Made by a program: the position numbers and the translations under genes | Shown: piece by piece, positions 16,634-25,800 of the stretch | Numbering within the stretch: position 1 is the stretch's first letter | Layout: each line of letters starts with the position of its first letter | The notes under the pieces: generated by a model | The model's input: only the letters and a program-made list of their open reading frames with translations | What the model was told of the DNA's origin: nothing | Databases searched by the model: none | NCBI GenBank assembly: GCA_025359105.1 | Contig: JANYHK010000114.1 | Span: forward strand, 1 to 55,298 | Length of the DNA: 55,298 bases | From: Myxococcales bacterium | GTDB lineage: Bacteria; Myxococcota_A; Polyangia; Polyangiales; Polyangiaceae | Direction of reading: 5' to 3'

Positions 16634-17539
16634 TCACTCCGCCGCCTTCGCCGCGCCCTTGAGGAGCGGGAAACCCATCGCCTCGCGCTGCGCGAGGTAC
16701 GACTCGGCCACGGCCTTGGCCAGGCCGCGCACGCGCCCGATGAAGCGCGCGCGCTCCGTCACGCCGATCGCGCCGCGCGCGTCGAGCACGTTGAACTGGT
16801 GCGCCGCCTTCGTGACGAAGTCGTACGCCGGCAGCACGAGCTTCTTCATCGGATCTTCGCTGAGCGCGAGGAGGCGCTTCGCTTCGCCTTCGAAGTGATC
16901 GAACGCCGCGAAGTGCGCCTTGGTGTCTGCTTGCTCGAAGTTGTAGGTGCTCCACTCCCACTCGGCGCGCTTCGTGAGCTCGCCGTAGGTGACGCCGGGG
17001 GCCCACATCACGTCGTACATGCTGTCCTTGTCCTGCAGGTACATCGCGATGCGCTCGAGGCCGTAGGTGAGCTCGCCCGAAACGGGCCGGCACTCGATCG
17101 AGCCGACCTGCTGGAAATACGTGAACTGGCTGATTTCAAGCCCATCCAGCCACACTTGCCAGCCGAGGCCCCACGCGCCGAGCGTCGGCGACTCCCAGTC
17201 GTCCTCGATGAAGCGCACGTCGTGCTCCTCCGGCTTGGTGCCGAGCGCACGGAGCGAGTCGAGGTACTGATCCTGGATGTCGAGCGGGCTCGGCTTCAGG
17301 ATCACCTGGAACTGGTGGAACTGCTGCGCGCGGTTCGGGTTGTCCCCGTAGCGCCCGTCGGCTGGGCGGCGCGACGGCTCGACGAACGCGACGTTCCACG
17401 GCTCGGGGCCCAGCGCCCGGAGGAACGTGGCGGGATTGTACGTCCCCGCGCCGACCTCGGAGTTGTACGGCTGCACGAGGAGGCAGCCGCGCTTGGTCCA
17501 AAAGTCCTGAAGTCCGAGGATGAGGTCTTGAAAGTACAT
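16634..17539 (-). CDS. glyQ: Glycyl-tRNA synthetase alpha subunit
   Basis: Catalytic subunit of the alpha2beta2 bacterial glycyl-tRNA synthetase, 301 residues, the normal family length. It opens with [14 protein letters not shown], as most GlyQ proteins do. It then has the conserved class II segments [25 protein letters not shown]-like, [16 protein letters not shown], and [23 protein letters not shown] 17539 is preferred over the longer frame because it matches this conserved opening. The glyS beta-subunit gene, which usually follows glyQ, is not adjacent; a small lipoprotein gene takes that place. Upstream by 79 bp is the DUF2314 lipoprotein. Confidence 0.97.
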   Translation of the reverse strand: MYFQDLILGLQDFWTKRGCLLVQPYNSEVGAGTYNPATFLRALGPEPWNVAFVEPSRRPADGRYGDNPNRAQQFHQFQVILKPSPLDIQDQYLDSLRALGTKPEEHDVRFIEDDWESPTLGAWGLGWQVWLDGLEISQFTYFQQVGSIECRPVSGELTYGLERIAMYLQDKDSMYDVMWAPGVTYGELTKRAEWEWSTYNFEQADTKAHFAAFDHFEGEAKRLLALSEDPMKKLVLPAYDFVTKAAHQFNVLDARGAIGVTERARFIGRVRGLAKAVAESYLAQREAMGFPLLKGAAKAAE

Positions 17540-17574
17540 CCGGGCCAAGGAAGTAGCACAGTCCGACCCCGTTT

Positions 17575-17612
17575 CCGACGCCGCCGCCGACGCCGCCGCC
17601 GCCGCCGACCCC
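17575..17612 (+). repeat. CGC/GAC triplet-like low-complexity tract
   Basis: A run of GACGCC and CGCCGC units in the 79-bp gap between the DUF2314 lipoprotein and glyQ. It would read as an Ala run if translated in the extended glyQ frame. It is low-complexity DNA; no function is assigned. Confidence 0.6.
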
Positions 17613-17618
17613 CCCTGC

Positions 17619-19007
17619 CTACTTGCGCCCTTCAAGTAGCTTGCTCGTCTCACCTCCCTCGGTTCCCCCGTCCGCCAGCACGAGCATCGCGTCGTAGAGA
17701 TCCCTCGTACTGCCCTTCACCACCGAGCCGGCGTGCAGATCCGTCGCGTACGCAGGGCTGTTCGCCAGGGTCCCCGTGATGGTTGTATTTTGCACGGACG
17801 TGACGTCGACCCACATCCATTCGACGCCGGCGTCGCCGGCCATCGGGAAGGGGAGCTTGACGAGGAGCCTCGGGCGCGGCGCGGGCTGCTGCTTCCAACG
17901 CGCCGCCATCGCGGGAAAGGCGCGGCGCGCGCGCTGCGTCGCCGCGGCGAGCTCGGCGTCGTCCGCGCGCTCGACGAGCTTCTCGGCGTCCCCGAAGAAC
18001 GTGGCGACGAGCGCGTCGTAGCCGGCCACGGTCGCGCCGCCGGCCGGAACGATGCGCACGACCGTGTTGTCTGGATCGCCTTGCTGCATCGGCGGGACGA
18101 CGAGATCGACCGCCGCCGATTTGCCCTTCGCCCTCGGATCGTCGAGCGCCACGACCAGCGGCGCCGCGTCGGCTGCGGCAGCCAGGCGCTCGGCGACGGC
18201 GTTCATGACCGCCGCCAGCGCGCGCCCTGCGCCGGGCTGCGCGCCGCGCACCTCGAGATCGGGCGCGCCGAAGCGACGCATGCCGAGCGAGATGAGGCGG
18301 GTCGTGCCGTCGTCCTGCACGTAGCTCTGGATGAGGATGCGATCGTCCTTGAACGCGGCGTCCCCGAGCGCAGAGGTGATCGCGTGGCGCTGAAACTCGT
18401 CCGCTGTCTCGATGCGTCGAACCGTCTCGTCGTACACGAAACCTCGTAATTTTTCGGCGATCGCAGCGGTCAACGCGAACGCCGTCCGCGCGACGAGGTG
18501 TTCGGGCGTCGCCGCCCCGGTGACGCGGACGACGACGACCGTGGGCAGCCTGGCGAGGCCCGCGCACTCCTTCGGCGTGAGCCCCTTGGCGATGAGCCCC
18601 AGCGCGCTCTCGGCCGGGAGACCCCACTCGGTGGTGGTCGTGAGCGAGACCTCCACCCGCCCCTCCGTCGCGACCAGGTTGCGCACGGCCGCGCAGGTCG
18701 CGACCGGACCGCAGTGGCGCGTGTCGAGCAGCGCGGTCAGCGACGCCGGCGTCACCAGCGCATCCAGCTCCGGCCGCGCGCGATCGCTCAGAACACCGAG
18801 CTCCGCGACGGCGTCGCGCGGACGCGCGATCGGGTGCGTGGGCACGGCGACCGAGGCGTCGGCGAGGGCCGCGAGGGTCCCGGTCGGCGCGGCGTCGTGG
18901 GCCGCGGGCTTCGCCTCATTCCGCGTGCAGCCGGCGACCACCAATGCCAGCGCCAAGTCCAACGCCAACAGCGGCACGAAGAGGCCGGCGGCGGTGCTCA
19001 GGCGCAT
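17619..19007 (-). CDS. Lipoprotein with C-terminal DUF2314 domain
   Basis: Lipoprotein of 462 residues. The signal ends at VVAGC (Cys near 27). The middle region (~60-340) includes [21 protein letters not shown] and [20 protein letters not shown] and has no family I recognise. The last ~100 residues ([12 protein letters not shown] ... [21 protein letters not shown] ... DLYDAMLV) match DUF2314, a small domain usually found as a stand-alone cytoplasmic protein. Here it would be exported and lipid-anchored. The start at ATG 19007 gives a proper signal peptide; the frame is open further upstream without one. It is divergent from the DnaK-like gene (106-bp gap) and heads the glyQ unit. Confidence 0.8.
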   Translation of the reverse strand: MRLSTAAGLFVPLLALDLALALVVAGCTRNEAKPAAHDAAPTGTLAALADASVAVPTHPIARPRDAVAELGVLSDRARPELDALVTPASLTALLDTRHCGPVATCAAVRNLVATEGRVEVSLTTTTEWGLPAESALGLIAKGLTPKECAGLARLPTVVVVRVTGAATPEHLVARTAFALTAAIAEKLRGFVYDETVRRIETADEFQRHAITSALGDAAFKDDRILIQSYVQDDGTTRLISLGMRRFGAPDLEVRGAQPGAGRALAAVMNAVAERLAAAADAAPLVVALDDPRAKGKSAAVDLVVPPMQQGDPDNTVVRIVPAGGATVAGYDALVATFFGDAEKLVERADDAELAAATQRARRAFPAMAARWKQQPAPRPRLLVKLPFPMAGDAGVEWMWVDVTSVQNTTITGTLANSPAYATDLHAGSVVKGSTRDLYDAMLVLADGGTEGGETSKLLEGRK

Positions 19008-19052
19008 GCGACAGCATACCTTGAACCCGAAGTGGGGTGGGCAGCCCCTGTC

Positions 19053-19067
19053 TGGCACTTCGGTAGC
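19053..19067 (+). promoter_or_regulatory. Candidate sigma54 (-24/-12) promoter of the DnaK-like operon
   Basis: TGGCAC, then TAGC after five bases, with GG and GC exactly 10 bases apart, as required for sigma54 holoenzyme. The only deviation is A for T in the -12 TTGC. A transcript would start near 19079, 35 bases before the ATG at 19114. A sigma54 activator is encoded in this window, but nothing ties it to this site. Confidence 0.4.
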
Positions 19068-19113
19068 CAAAAGGAGCGTCTTTGTTGGGCCGCGCGGCGC
19101 GGGTCACGGCACA

Positions 19114-21675
19114 ATGGCGGGAGGCATGGGAACCGCGATCGGAATCGACCTGGGCACGACCAACACCGTCGTCGCCGCCGTGCGCAACGGGCGCGCCATT
19201 ACGCTCGAGGACGAGCAGGGGCGGCGACTCATCCCCTCGGTCGTGTCGTTCCACCCGAACGGGCAGGTGCTCGTCGGGCAGCCCGCGAAGGAGCGCCGCT
19301 ACAACGACGCGCAGAACACCATCTACTCGGTGAAGCGCCTCATCGGCCGCCCTTGGAAGTCGACCGAAGTGCAGGAGTCGCTCACGCGCTTCCCCTTCGA
19401 GCTCCGCGAGGGGCCGAAGGAGTCGACGATGGCGATGGTCCGCGGCGAGGAGTACGCGCTGCCGGAGATCAGCGCGTTCGTCCTCCGGCGCGCCAAGCAG
19501 ATCGCCGAGGCGCGCCTGGGCGAGACGGTCGACCGCGCCGTCATCACCGTACCGGCGAACTTCAACGATCTGCAGCGCGCGGCTACCAAGGTCGCCGGCC
19601 GACTCGCCGGGCTCGAGGTGATGCGCATCCTGAACGAGCCCACCGCGGCGGCGCTCGCGTACGGGCAGTCCATCGCGCAGTCCGAGCGCATCGCGATCTA
19701 CGATCTCGGCGGCGGTACGTTCGACATCACGTTGCTCGATCTGTCGGGCAGCGTGTTCGAGGTGCTCGCCACGGCCGGCGACACCGCGCTCGGCGGGGAC
19801 GATCTCGACGTGCTCATCGCCGATCGCATCGCCGCGCAGTTCCGGGAAATTCACCGCTTCGACGCCCGGGCGAACCCCGAGGCGTTCGGCAGGCTGCGGT
19901 TCCTCGCCGAGGACCTGAAGATTCGGCTATCGAGCGAGGAGGAGGTCGCGGTCAACGTCTCCGACCTCGCGTACGGCGACGGAGGCGCGGCGCTGTCGAT
20001 CCGGTTCGTGATGAACCGCGCGCAGCTCGAGCACCTCGCCAAGCCGCTGATCGAGAGGACGATCGAGGTCACGCGCTTCGCCATCGAGACGATCGGCCTC
20101 AAGCGTGAGGGCTTCGATCGCGTCATCCTGGTCGGCGGGTCGACGCGGATGCCCATGGTCGGGCGCATGGTCGAGGGCTACTTCGCGATGGCGCCGTACC
20201 TGCGGGTGAACCCCGACGAGGTCGTGGCGCTCGGTGCGGCCATCCAGGCGTACTCGCTCGAGGGGACGAAGAAGGTCAGCGCGACGTCGTCCGCCCGCCT
20301 GCCCGTGGCCGAAACGACGCTCACCGGCGTGACGAGGACGGACCTGACGCACACCGGCATCACGCAAACCGGCGTTACGCAGACTACGCAGGTCACGCAG
20401 ACGACGCAGATGCAGAGCGCGCCAGGGCCGGGCGCGGAGGGGCCGCCGACGATCACGCGCGGAGCGCCGAGCATCCTGAAGGGCTCCGTCACACGCATGG
20501 GCCTGCCGCCTCCGTTGCCGGCGCGGCCGTCCGCGAGCCCGGAGTCGCGCGCGGTGTCGGGCTCGGTGTCCGCGCCGACGGACACCGACGACGCGTTCGC
20601 TGGGTTCGAGAGCATGCCCCGGGGACCGGCGACGAACCCGGGCACCACCGATCCGGGCTTCGAGCTCGACGAGCCGGGCGGTGCCCAAGATCCGTCGATG
20701 TCGTTCAAGGTGCGCGAGCCGGAGCTCGACGAGATCACGTTCAGCAAGCGCTCGCCGTCGCTGGTCGGCGCAGACGAGAAGAAGGCGAGCGCGAAGCCGC
20801 CGTTGCCGCCCAAGGCGTCGGCGCGCCCCGAGCCGCCGTCGGTTCCCCGGTACGACCGAGAAGATCCGTCGATGTCCTTCAACGTCCCCGACGTTCCGGA
20901 CATGGCCGACGAGCCGAGCGTCGTGCGGCCTGCTGCGCCCCCGGCGCCGCCCCCGCGGATCCTCTCGGCGCCGCCCAAGCTGCCGGCGGTTCCCGAGGAC
21001 CGGTCGATCCAGTCGTTCACGATGCCGCTCGTGCAACCGGGCCCCGCCGCTCCGTTCGCGCCACCCGCAGGCCCCCCGCAGATGCACGCCCACGCGCACC
21101 AAGGCTCGCCTTCCACGACGATGCCGTTGCCCGTGATGCGGACGAACCCTCCCAACGCGGAGATCCGCTCCGTCGAGCCGGCGTCGTGGGAGCCTCCGTC
21201 GATTCCCCCCGGCGTGGTGAGCCCGGCCGCGATTCGCGATGGGATCGAGGCGAGGGTCCAGCCGCTCCTGATCGACGTCACGCCGCTCAGCCTGAGCGTC
21301 GAGACGGTGGGCGGCTACTGCGACGTCCTCATCCCCGCCAACTCTCCCGTCCCCTGCGACAGGACGCGCGCGTTTCTCACCACCAGCGACGGTCAGACGC
21401 TCGTGTGCGTCAACGTCGCGCAAGGGGAGTCACGTCGCTTCGGTGAGAACACCTTCCTCGGGCAGCTCGAGCTCAGCGGTCTCGAGCCGAAGCGTCGCGG
21501 CGAGCTGGCGATCACCGTCACCTTCGAGATCGACGCCGATGGAATCCTGAACGTGCGCGCCAAGGACGAGGCGAGCGGTCGCGAGCGCAAGGCCCAAATG
21601 CGTCTGCTCGGCGCCACGGCGCCCGGCGAGATGACCGCCATGCTGGCGCGTCAAGCTAGGCACGAGGTACACTGA
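19114..21675 (+). CDS. DnaK-like Hsp70 with ~330-residue linker insertion
   Basis: Hsp70 homologue of 853 residues. The nucleotide-binding domain is complete (~1-385): phosphate-1 loop IGIDLGTTNTVV, ILNEPTAAALAYG, phosphate-2 loop YDLGGGTFDITLLD, and adenosine motif VILVGGSTRMP. Instead of the short DnaK linker there is a ~330-residue disordered Thr/Gln- and Pro-rich insert (~390-715). It contains three copies of a DPSMSF-like motif. The beta substrate-binding domain then resumes (LLIDVTPLSLSVETVGG ... GENTFLGQLELSG ... VTFEIDADGILNVRAKDEASGRE). The helical lid is cut to about 20 residues. It is therefore a specialised Hsp70 paralogue, not housekeeping DnaK. ATG 19114 and ATG 19126 are both possible; neither has a good Shine-Dalgarno. 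A J-domain gene follows 6 bp downstream. Confidence 0.93.
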   Translation: MAGGMGTAIGIDLGTTNTVVAAVRNGRAITLEDEQGRRLIPSVVSFHPNGQVLVGQPAKERRYNDAQNTIYSVKRLIGRPWKSTEVQESLTRFPFELREGPKESTMAMVRGEEYALPEISAFVLRRAKQIAEARLGETVDRAVITVPANFNDLQRAATKVAGRLAGLEVMRILNEPTAAALAYGQSIAQSERIAIYDLGGGTFDITLLDLSGSVFEVLATAGDTALGGDDLDVLIADRIAAQFREIHRFDARANPEAFGRLRFLAEDLKIRLSSEEEVAVNVSDLAYGDGGAALSIRFVMNRAQLEHLAKPLIERTIEVTRFAIETIGLKREGFDRVILVGGSTRMPMVGRMVEGYFAMAPYLRVNPDEVVALGAAIQAYSLEGTKKVSATSSARLPVAETTLTGVTRTDLTHTGITQTGVTQTTQVTQTTQMQSAPGPGAEGPPTITRGAPSILKGSVTRMGLPPPLPARPSASPESRAVSGSVSAPTDTDDAFAGFESMPRGPATNPGTTDPGFELDEPGGAQDPSMSFKVREPELDEITFSKRSPSLVGADEKKASAKPPLPPKASARPEPPSVPRYDREDPSMSFNVPDVPDMADEPSVVRPAAPPAPPPRILSAPPKLPAVPEDRSIQSFTMPLVQPGPAAPFAPPAGPPQMHAHAHQGSPSTTMPLPVMRTNPPNAEIRSVEPASWEPPSIPPGVVSPAAIRDGIEARVQPLLIDVTPLSLSVETVGGYCDVLIPANSPVPCDRTRAFLTTSDGQTLVCVNVAQGESRRFGENTFLGQLELSGLEPKRRGELAITVTFEIDADGILNVRAKDEASGRERKAQMRLLGATAPGEMTAMLARQARHEVH

Positions 21676-21681
21676 CGGCGC

Positions 21682-22206
21682 ATGCCGGCGGCGTCGACCT
21701 TCATGGTGTGGGCAGAGTCGCTCCCCACGCTTAGCTACTACGCCATCCTGCGCGTCGATCCGAGCTCGACGCAGACGCAGGTAAAGGCCGCCTTCCACTC
21801 GTTCGCGCTGCGGGCCCACCCCGATCGCTACGTCGACCACGAGCCGGAGGTGGCGCGCTCCGCCGCGGAGGTCTTCAAGCGCGGCGTCGAGGCATACAAC
21901 ATCCTGTCCAAGCCGGACCTACGCGCCAAGTACGACATCGCTCTCGCCAAGGGGAAGCTGCGGCTGGATCCCGACGCGCTCCCCAGCGTGCCGCCGCCGC
22001 CGCCGCGGGAGAAGACCATCGAAGAGAGCGCGCAGACGGCGAAGGGCAAGCTGATCGCCGCGAAGGCGGACCGCTTCATCGCCATGGGGCGCCTCGAAGA
22101 CGCGCGCATCCAGATCATCAACGCCACGCTCGAGGAGCCCTTCAACGACGAGCTGAAGGAGCGCCTCGCAGCGCTCTACGAAGCCCTGTGCTCGGAGCCT
22201 CTGTGA
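21682..22206 (+). CDS. J-domain co-chaperone with helical C-terminal extension
   Basis: Protein of 174 residues with an N-terminal J domain (~10-80). It reads LSYYAILRVDPSSTQTQVKAAF, then the invariant HPD tripeptide in RAHPDRY, then VEAYNILSKPDLRAKYD. J domains stimulate Hsp70 ATPase activity, and the adjacent DnaK-like gene is the obvious partner. A short Pro-rich hinge leads into ~70 residues of amphipathic helix (AKADRFIAMGRLEDARIQIINATLEEPFN) of TPR-like spacing. No Gly/Phe or zinc-finger region of classic DnaJ is present. It starts 6 bp after the upstream stop and ends 7 bp before the next ATG. Confidence 0.92.
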   Translation: MPAASTFMVWAESLPTLSYYAILRVDPSSTQTQVKAAFHSFALRAHPDRYVDHEPEVARSAAEVFKRGVEAYNILSKPDLRAKYDIALAKGKLRLDPDALPSVPPPPPREKTIEESAQTAKGKLIAAKADRFIAMGRLEDARIQIINATLEEPFNDELKERLAALYEALCSEPL

Positions 22207-22213
22207 GCCGATA

Positions 22214-22849
22214 ATGAGCCTCGCGCACATCAAGCGGTGCCTGGACATCTCGGAGAAGGACATCGCCGCTGCGGTGGAGACGCGGGAGGCGTGCAAGCTG
22301 CTCCTCGATCACGTCGCGACCGTCGCCGCGGCCAACCAGGGCGCGCCGAAGCTGCTCCTCGTGCTCGCTCGCATGGCGACGACCGCGTGCGACTGGGTGG
22401 ATGGCGAGCTTCGCATCGAGATGGTCGGCGACGGCGAGGTCACGGTCGTCGAGCTCATGAGCGAGCTGGGTGGCGGGATGCGCGAGCGGGTGCTTCCGTC
22501 GTTCTCGATCAACGTCCCGCTCGCCGAGTTCACGCGCGCGGTCGAGCGCGTGCCGCACATGATCGAGCCGCTCACCACGAAGGTGGCGTCGCCGCGGCGC
22601 GTCGTCTTCACCGCGAGCCAGGACGTGCGGAAGAGCACGATTCCGCCGCCGCCGGTCGAGATCGGCAAGAGCTCGCTCTACGACGGGCCGATGGGCTCGC
22701 ACCCGCCGATCGCGCCTTCCGTGGCGCCGGCGCCCGTCGCCGCGCCTCCGCCCGCTGCCGGCCGGCCCCCCGGTCCGCCGCCTGTTCCGACCGGCCCGCC
22801 GAAGCCGCCGCCGCTCCCGCCGCGAGCGATGCCGAAACCCAAGGTCTAG
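22214..22849 (+). CDS. Unknown protein, third gene of the DnaK/J operon
   Basis: Protein of 211 residues, not recognised. The first ~145 residues form an apparently globular alpha/beta domain: a helical start (LAHIKRCLDISEKDIAAAVETREACKLLL cut here to its key residues K7, C9, D17), a strand pair ELRIEMVGDGEVTVVEL, and SFSINVPLAEFTRAVERVP. It has no signal peptide, so it is presumed cytoplasmic. The last ~65 residues are a Pro-rich tail ending KPPPLPPRAMPKPKV. Its position right after the J-domain gene suggests a client, adaptor or nucleotide-exchange-like partner of the Hsp70, but no GrpE resemblance is visible. Confidence 0.7.
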   Translation: MSLAHIKRCLDISEKDIAAAVETREACKLLLDHVATVAAANQGAPKLLLVLARMATTACDWVDGELRIEMVGDGEVTVVELMSELGGGMRERVLPSFSINVPLAEFTRAVERVPHMIEPLTTKVASPRRVVFTASQDVRKSTIPPPPVEIGKSSLYDGPMGSHPPIAPSVAPAPVAAPPPAAGRPPGPPPVPTGPPKPPPLPPRAMPKPKV

Positions 22850-22891
22850 TACCGCTCTAGTCTGGTGGGTCGCTACCGTCGTTTGGTGCGC

Positions 22892-25800
22892 TTAACCGTC
22901 GCGCTCGAGTTGCTCGAGGATGGCGCGGGCGCTGCCGAGGGTCGGATCGTCGTCGATGGCGCGCTTCAGAAGCATGATTGCGCGCTTCTTGTCACCCTGC
23001 TGGCGCGCGATTTCGCCGAGGTACTGGTAGGCGAGCCCCTTGGACATCGGCGCCCCGGTCTTCAGCATGGTAATGGCGCGGAGGGCGCGGGTCGCGACCT
23101 CGTGCTGGCCGACCACCATCGCCACGGTGGCGAGCTCGCTGGCGACGACTCCGTTCTGGCTGTCCATGTCGAGGGCGACGGAGAGGTTGGTGATCTCGGT
23201 CTGCGGATCGCCCTGCGAGCGCGCGATCTTCGCGAGGCGGTGGTAGAGCGGCGACTGCTCGCGCGAGCGGCGTCCCTTGTGCTGCGCGACGACGCCCATC
23301 ACGAGCTCGCTGGCCTGCGCCGCGCGGCCGCTGAGGATGTACGCGTCGGCGAGCCGCACGAGGCAGTCGAGGTCCGCCGGGCGGAGCGCATGCGCCTCCT
23401 CGAGCGGCTGCACGGCCTCCTCGGGGTTTCCCCCTTGCTGAAGGAGCAGGGAGCCCGCGCGCATGAGGTGCGAGAAGCGGCCGCCCACCTCGAGGGCGCC
23501 CTTCGCGTCTTCGAGGCTCATCTCGGCGAGCTCCTTGAAAGCCGCGGTCTGCTCGTAGAGCAGCTCGAGGCGACGCCGGAGCGCGGCGTTCGTGGGCGCC
23601 GCCATGCGTGCCCGTTCGAGCCCTCCGCGCGCGTCGCCGATGCGCCCGGCGCGCTCGCACGCCGCGGCGAGGCGGAGCGCGGTGTCGACGACGTCCTCAC
23701 CGTCCTCCAGCGCGACGAGACGGCGGTAGCAGGCGCTCGCGGCGTCCCAGTGCTCGCCGACCTCCTCGAGCTGCGCGAGGGCGCGCAGGGCGTCCTTGTC
23801 CTTGCCGTCGTTCTTCAGCAAGTCGCCGAGCAGCGAGCGCGCGGTGTCTTGATCGCCGATCTGCGGGAGGAGCTCGGCGAGGCGGAGGCGCGCGCTGCGC
23901 CAGCGCGCGATGTCGCCGGTCGCCGCGGCGCGCATGCCGATGCGCTCGAGGTAGCCGGCCAGATCGCGGATGTAGGAGCTCCCACCGGCCGTGTACGCGA
24001 GCTCCATGTCGTCGAGCGCGCCAGCGTCGTCACCGAGCTTGCTGCGCATCCCGGCGCGCTGCGCCAGAAGCGAGGGAAGGGCTGGGTGGCTCGCGTCGCC
24101 GAGCGCGTTGATCGCGATGGAGAGCTCGTCCGCGGCGCCGCTGAAGTCCCCGGCGGCCGTGAGCATCTGCACGAGCTCGCCCAGGAGCACCTGGTCGTCG
24201 GGCGCGATCGCTCGGGCCTCGCGTAGCAGCTTCGCCCCGCTCACCGCGTCCTTCAGCTCGTTCGAATAGATCGACGCGGCCTCGGAGAAGCGGGCCACCT
24301 TGTCGTCGGGATCGGTGCGCCCGCGGGCGTCGGTGGCGGCGAGCTCGGCGAGCTTGGGCCACGAGCTCTTCTCGCGGTAGGTCGTCTCCAGGCGCTCGCG
24401 GATCTGCACGCTTCGCGGGTTCGCCTTGAAGCCGGCCTCGAGCGCGCGCGTCGCGCCCTCCTCGTCCCACGCGTCGGCCCGGAGCTGCGCGAGCTCGAGG
24501 GCGAGCTTCTCGGCCGGCTCGCCCGTCTCGATCGCGAGCAGGCGCTCGAGGACGTCCGCTCGATCGCTGGCCTCGCCCTCCACCGCGTGCAGCCGCACGA
24601 GCGCCTCGAGGATCGGGCGGTTCTGCACGTCCCAGTCGAGGCCGGCGTAGTAGACGTTCTTCGCCTCGATGCGATCGCGCCGCTCGAGCAGCGCGCCGAG
24701 GCGCACCGACAGCGAGGCGACGCTCGCCGCATCGCTCCGGTCCTTCGCGCCTTCGAGCTGCTTGGCGAGGAGCTCGGCCAGGTCGTCGGGGCGTCCGAGG
24801 CGCTCGAGGATGCTCGCCAGCTGGATCGCGGCGTCGAGCTGGCTCGGGTCCTCGTCGACGATCTCGCGGAGCGCCGGGATCGCCTCTTCGTCCTTCATTC
24901 CGAGGTCGCCCATCATCGCCTTGACGCGTTCGACCCGCAGGCGAGAGCGCTCGGCGGGGTCCTCGACCAGGTCGACGATGGCCGCGACGAGGTCGACCAG
25001 CTTCTGCGCCTCGCTCATCCGGCGATAGACGGAGAGGAGCGGCTCCCACGCCTCGCGATCGGCCGGCTCGTTGGCGTGGAGCGCCTCGTAGGTCGCGGCG
25101 GCGAGCGGGAGATCGCCCAGCTCCGCGGCCGCGATGCGCGCGACGTCGAACCGAAGCTTGCGCGCCTCGTCGGGCTCGGCCAGCTCGGCGGCCGCGCGCT
25201 TGTGCTCGACGGCCTCGATCAGATCACCGGCGGTCGCGCGCAAATCGGAGAGCGTCGAGAGCGCCCACGCACGAAGTGCCTGGTCGTCCTGATCGCTCGC
25301 GAGGAGCTCGCGCAGGAGCGCCTCGGCCTGCGCAGCGTCCCCGAGCTTCTGCGCCGTCGCGACGGCCTCACGCAGTGCCCCGCTGCTGGCGCTGCCGGTC
25401 GCGCCGCTCGTTTGGCGCCACTTGCGCGTGAGCGCGTCGACGAGCGCGCGCTCGAAGCCCGGCTCGCGCCCCACCTTCTCGTAGAGGGCCACCACGCGTG
25501 TGCTGTCCGGGTGCGCCACCGCCGCCTCGCGGAGAATGCCCTCTGCGCGCGCCCAGTCGCTCTCGCGATCGAGCGCCGCGACGAGCAGATCGCACCCTTC
25601 GTCGGCCGCGCCCTTGCCCTTGAGGCGGAGCGAGGCCAGGCGGAAGAGCGGATCGCTGGTCAGCCGCCCTTCGCGCTCCTCGAGCTGCACGCGCGCCGCG
25701 AGGATCCGGGCCTGGCTCTTCTCGTCGCCGACGCGCTCGTAGATGCGATCGAGCGCGAAGAGCACGTCGGCCGAGCGCGTGCCGTACCGCTCCGCGCGCT

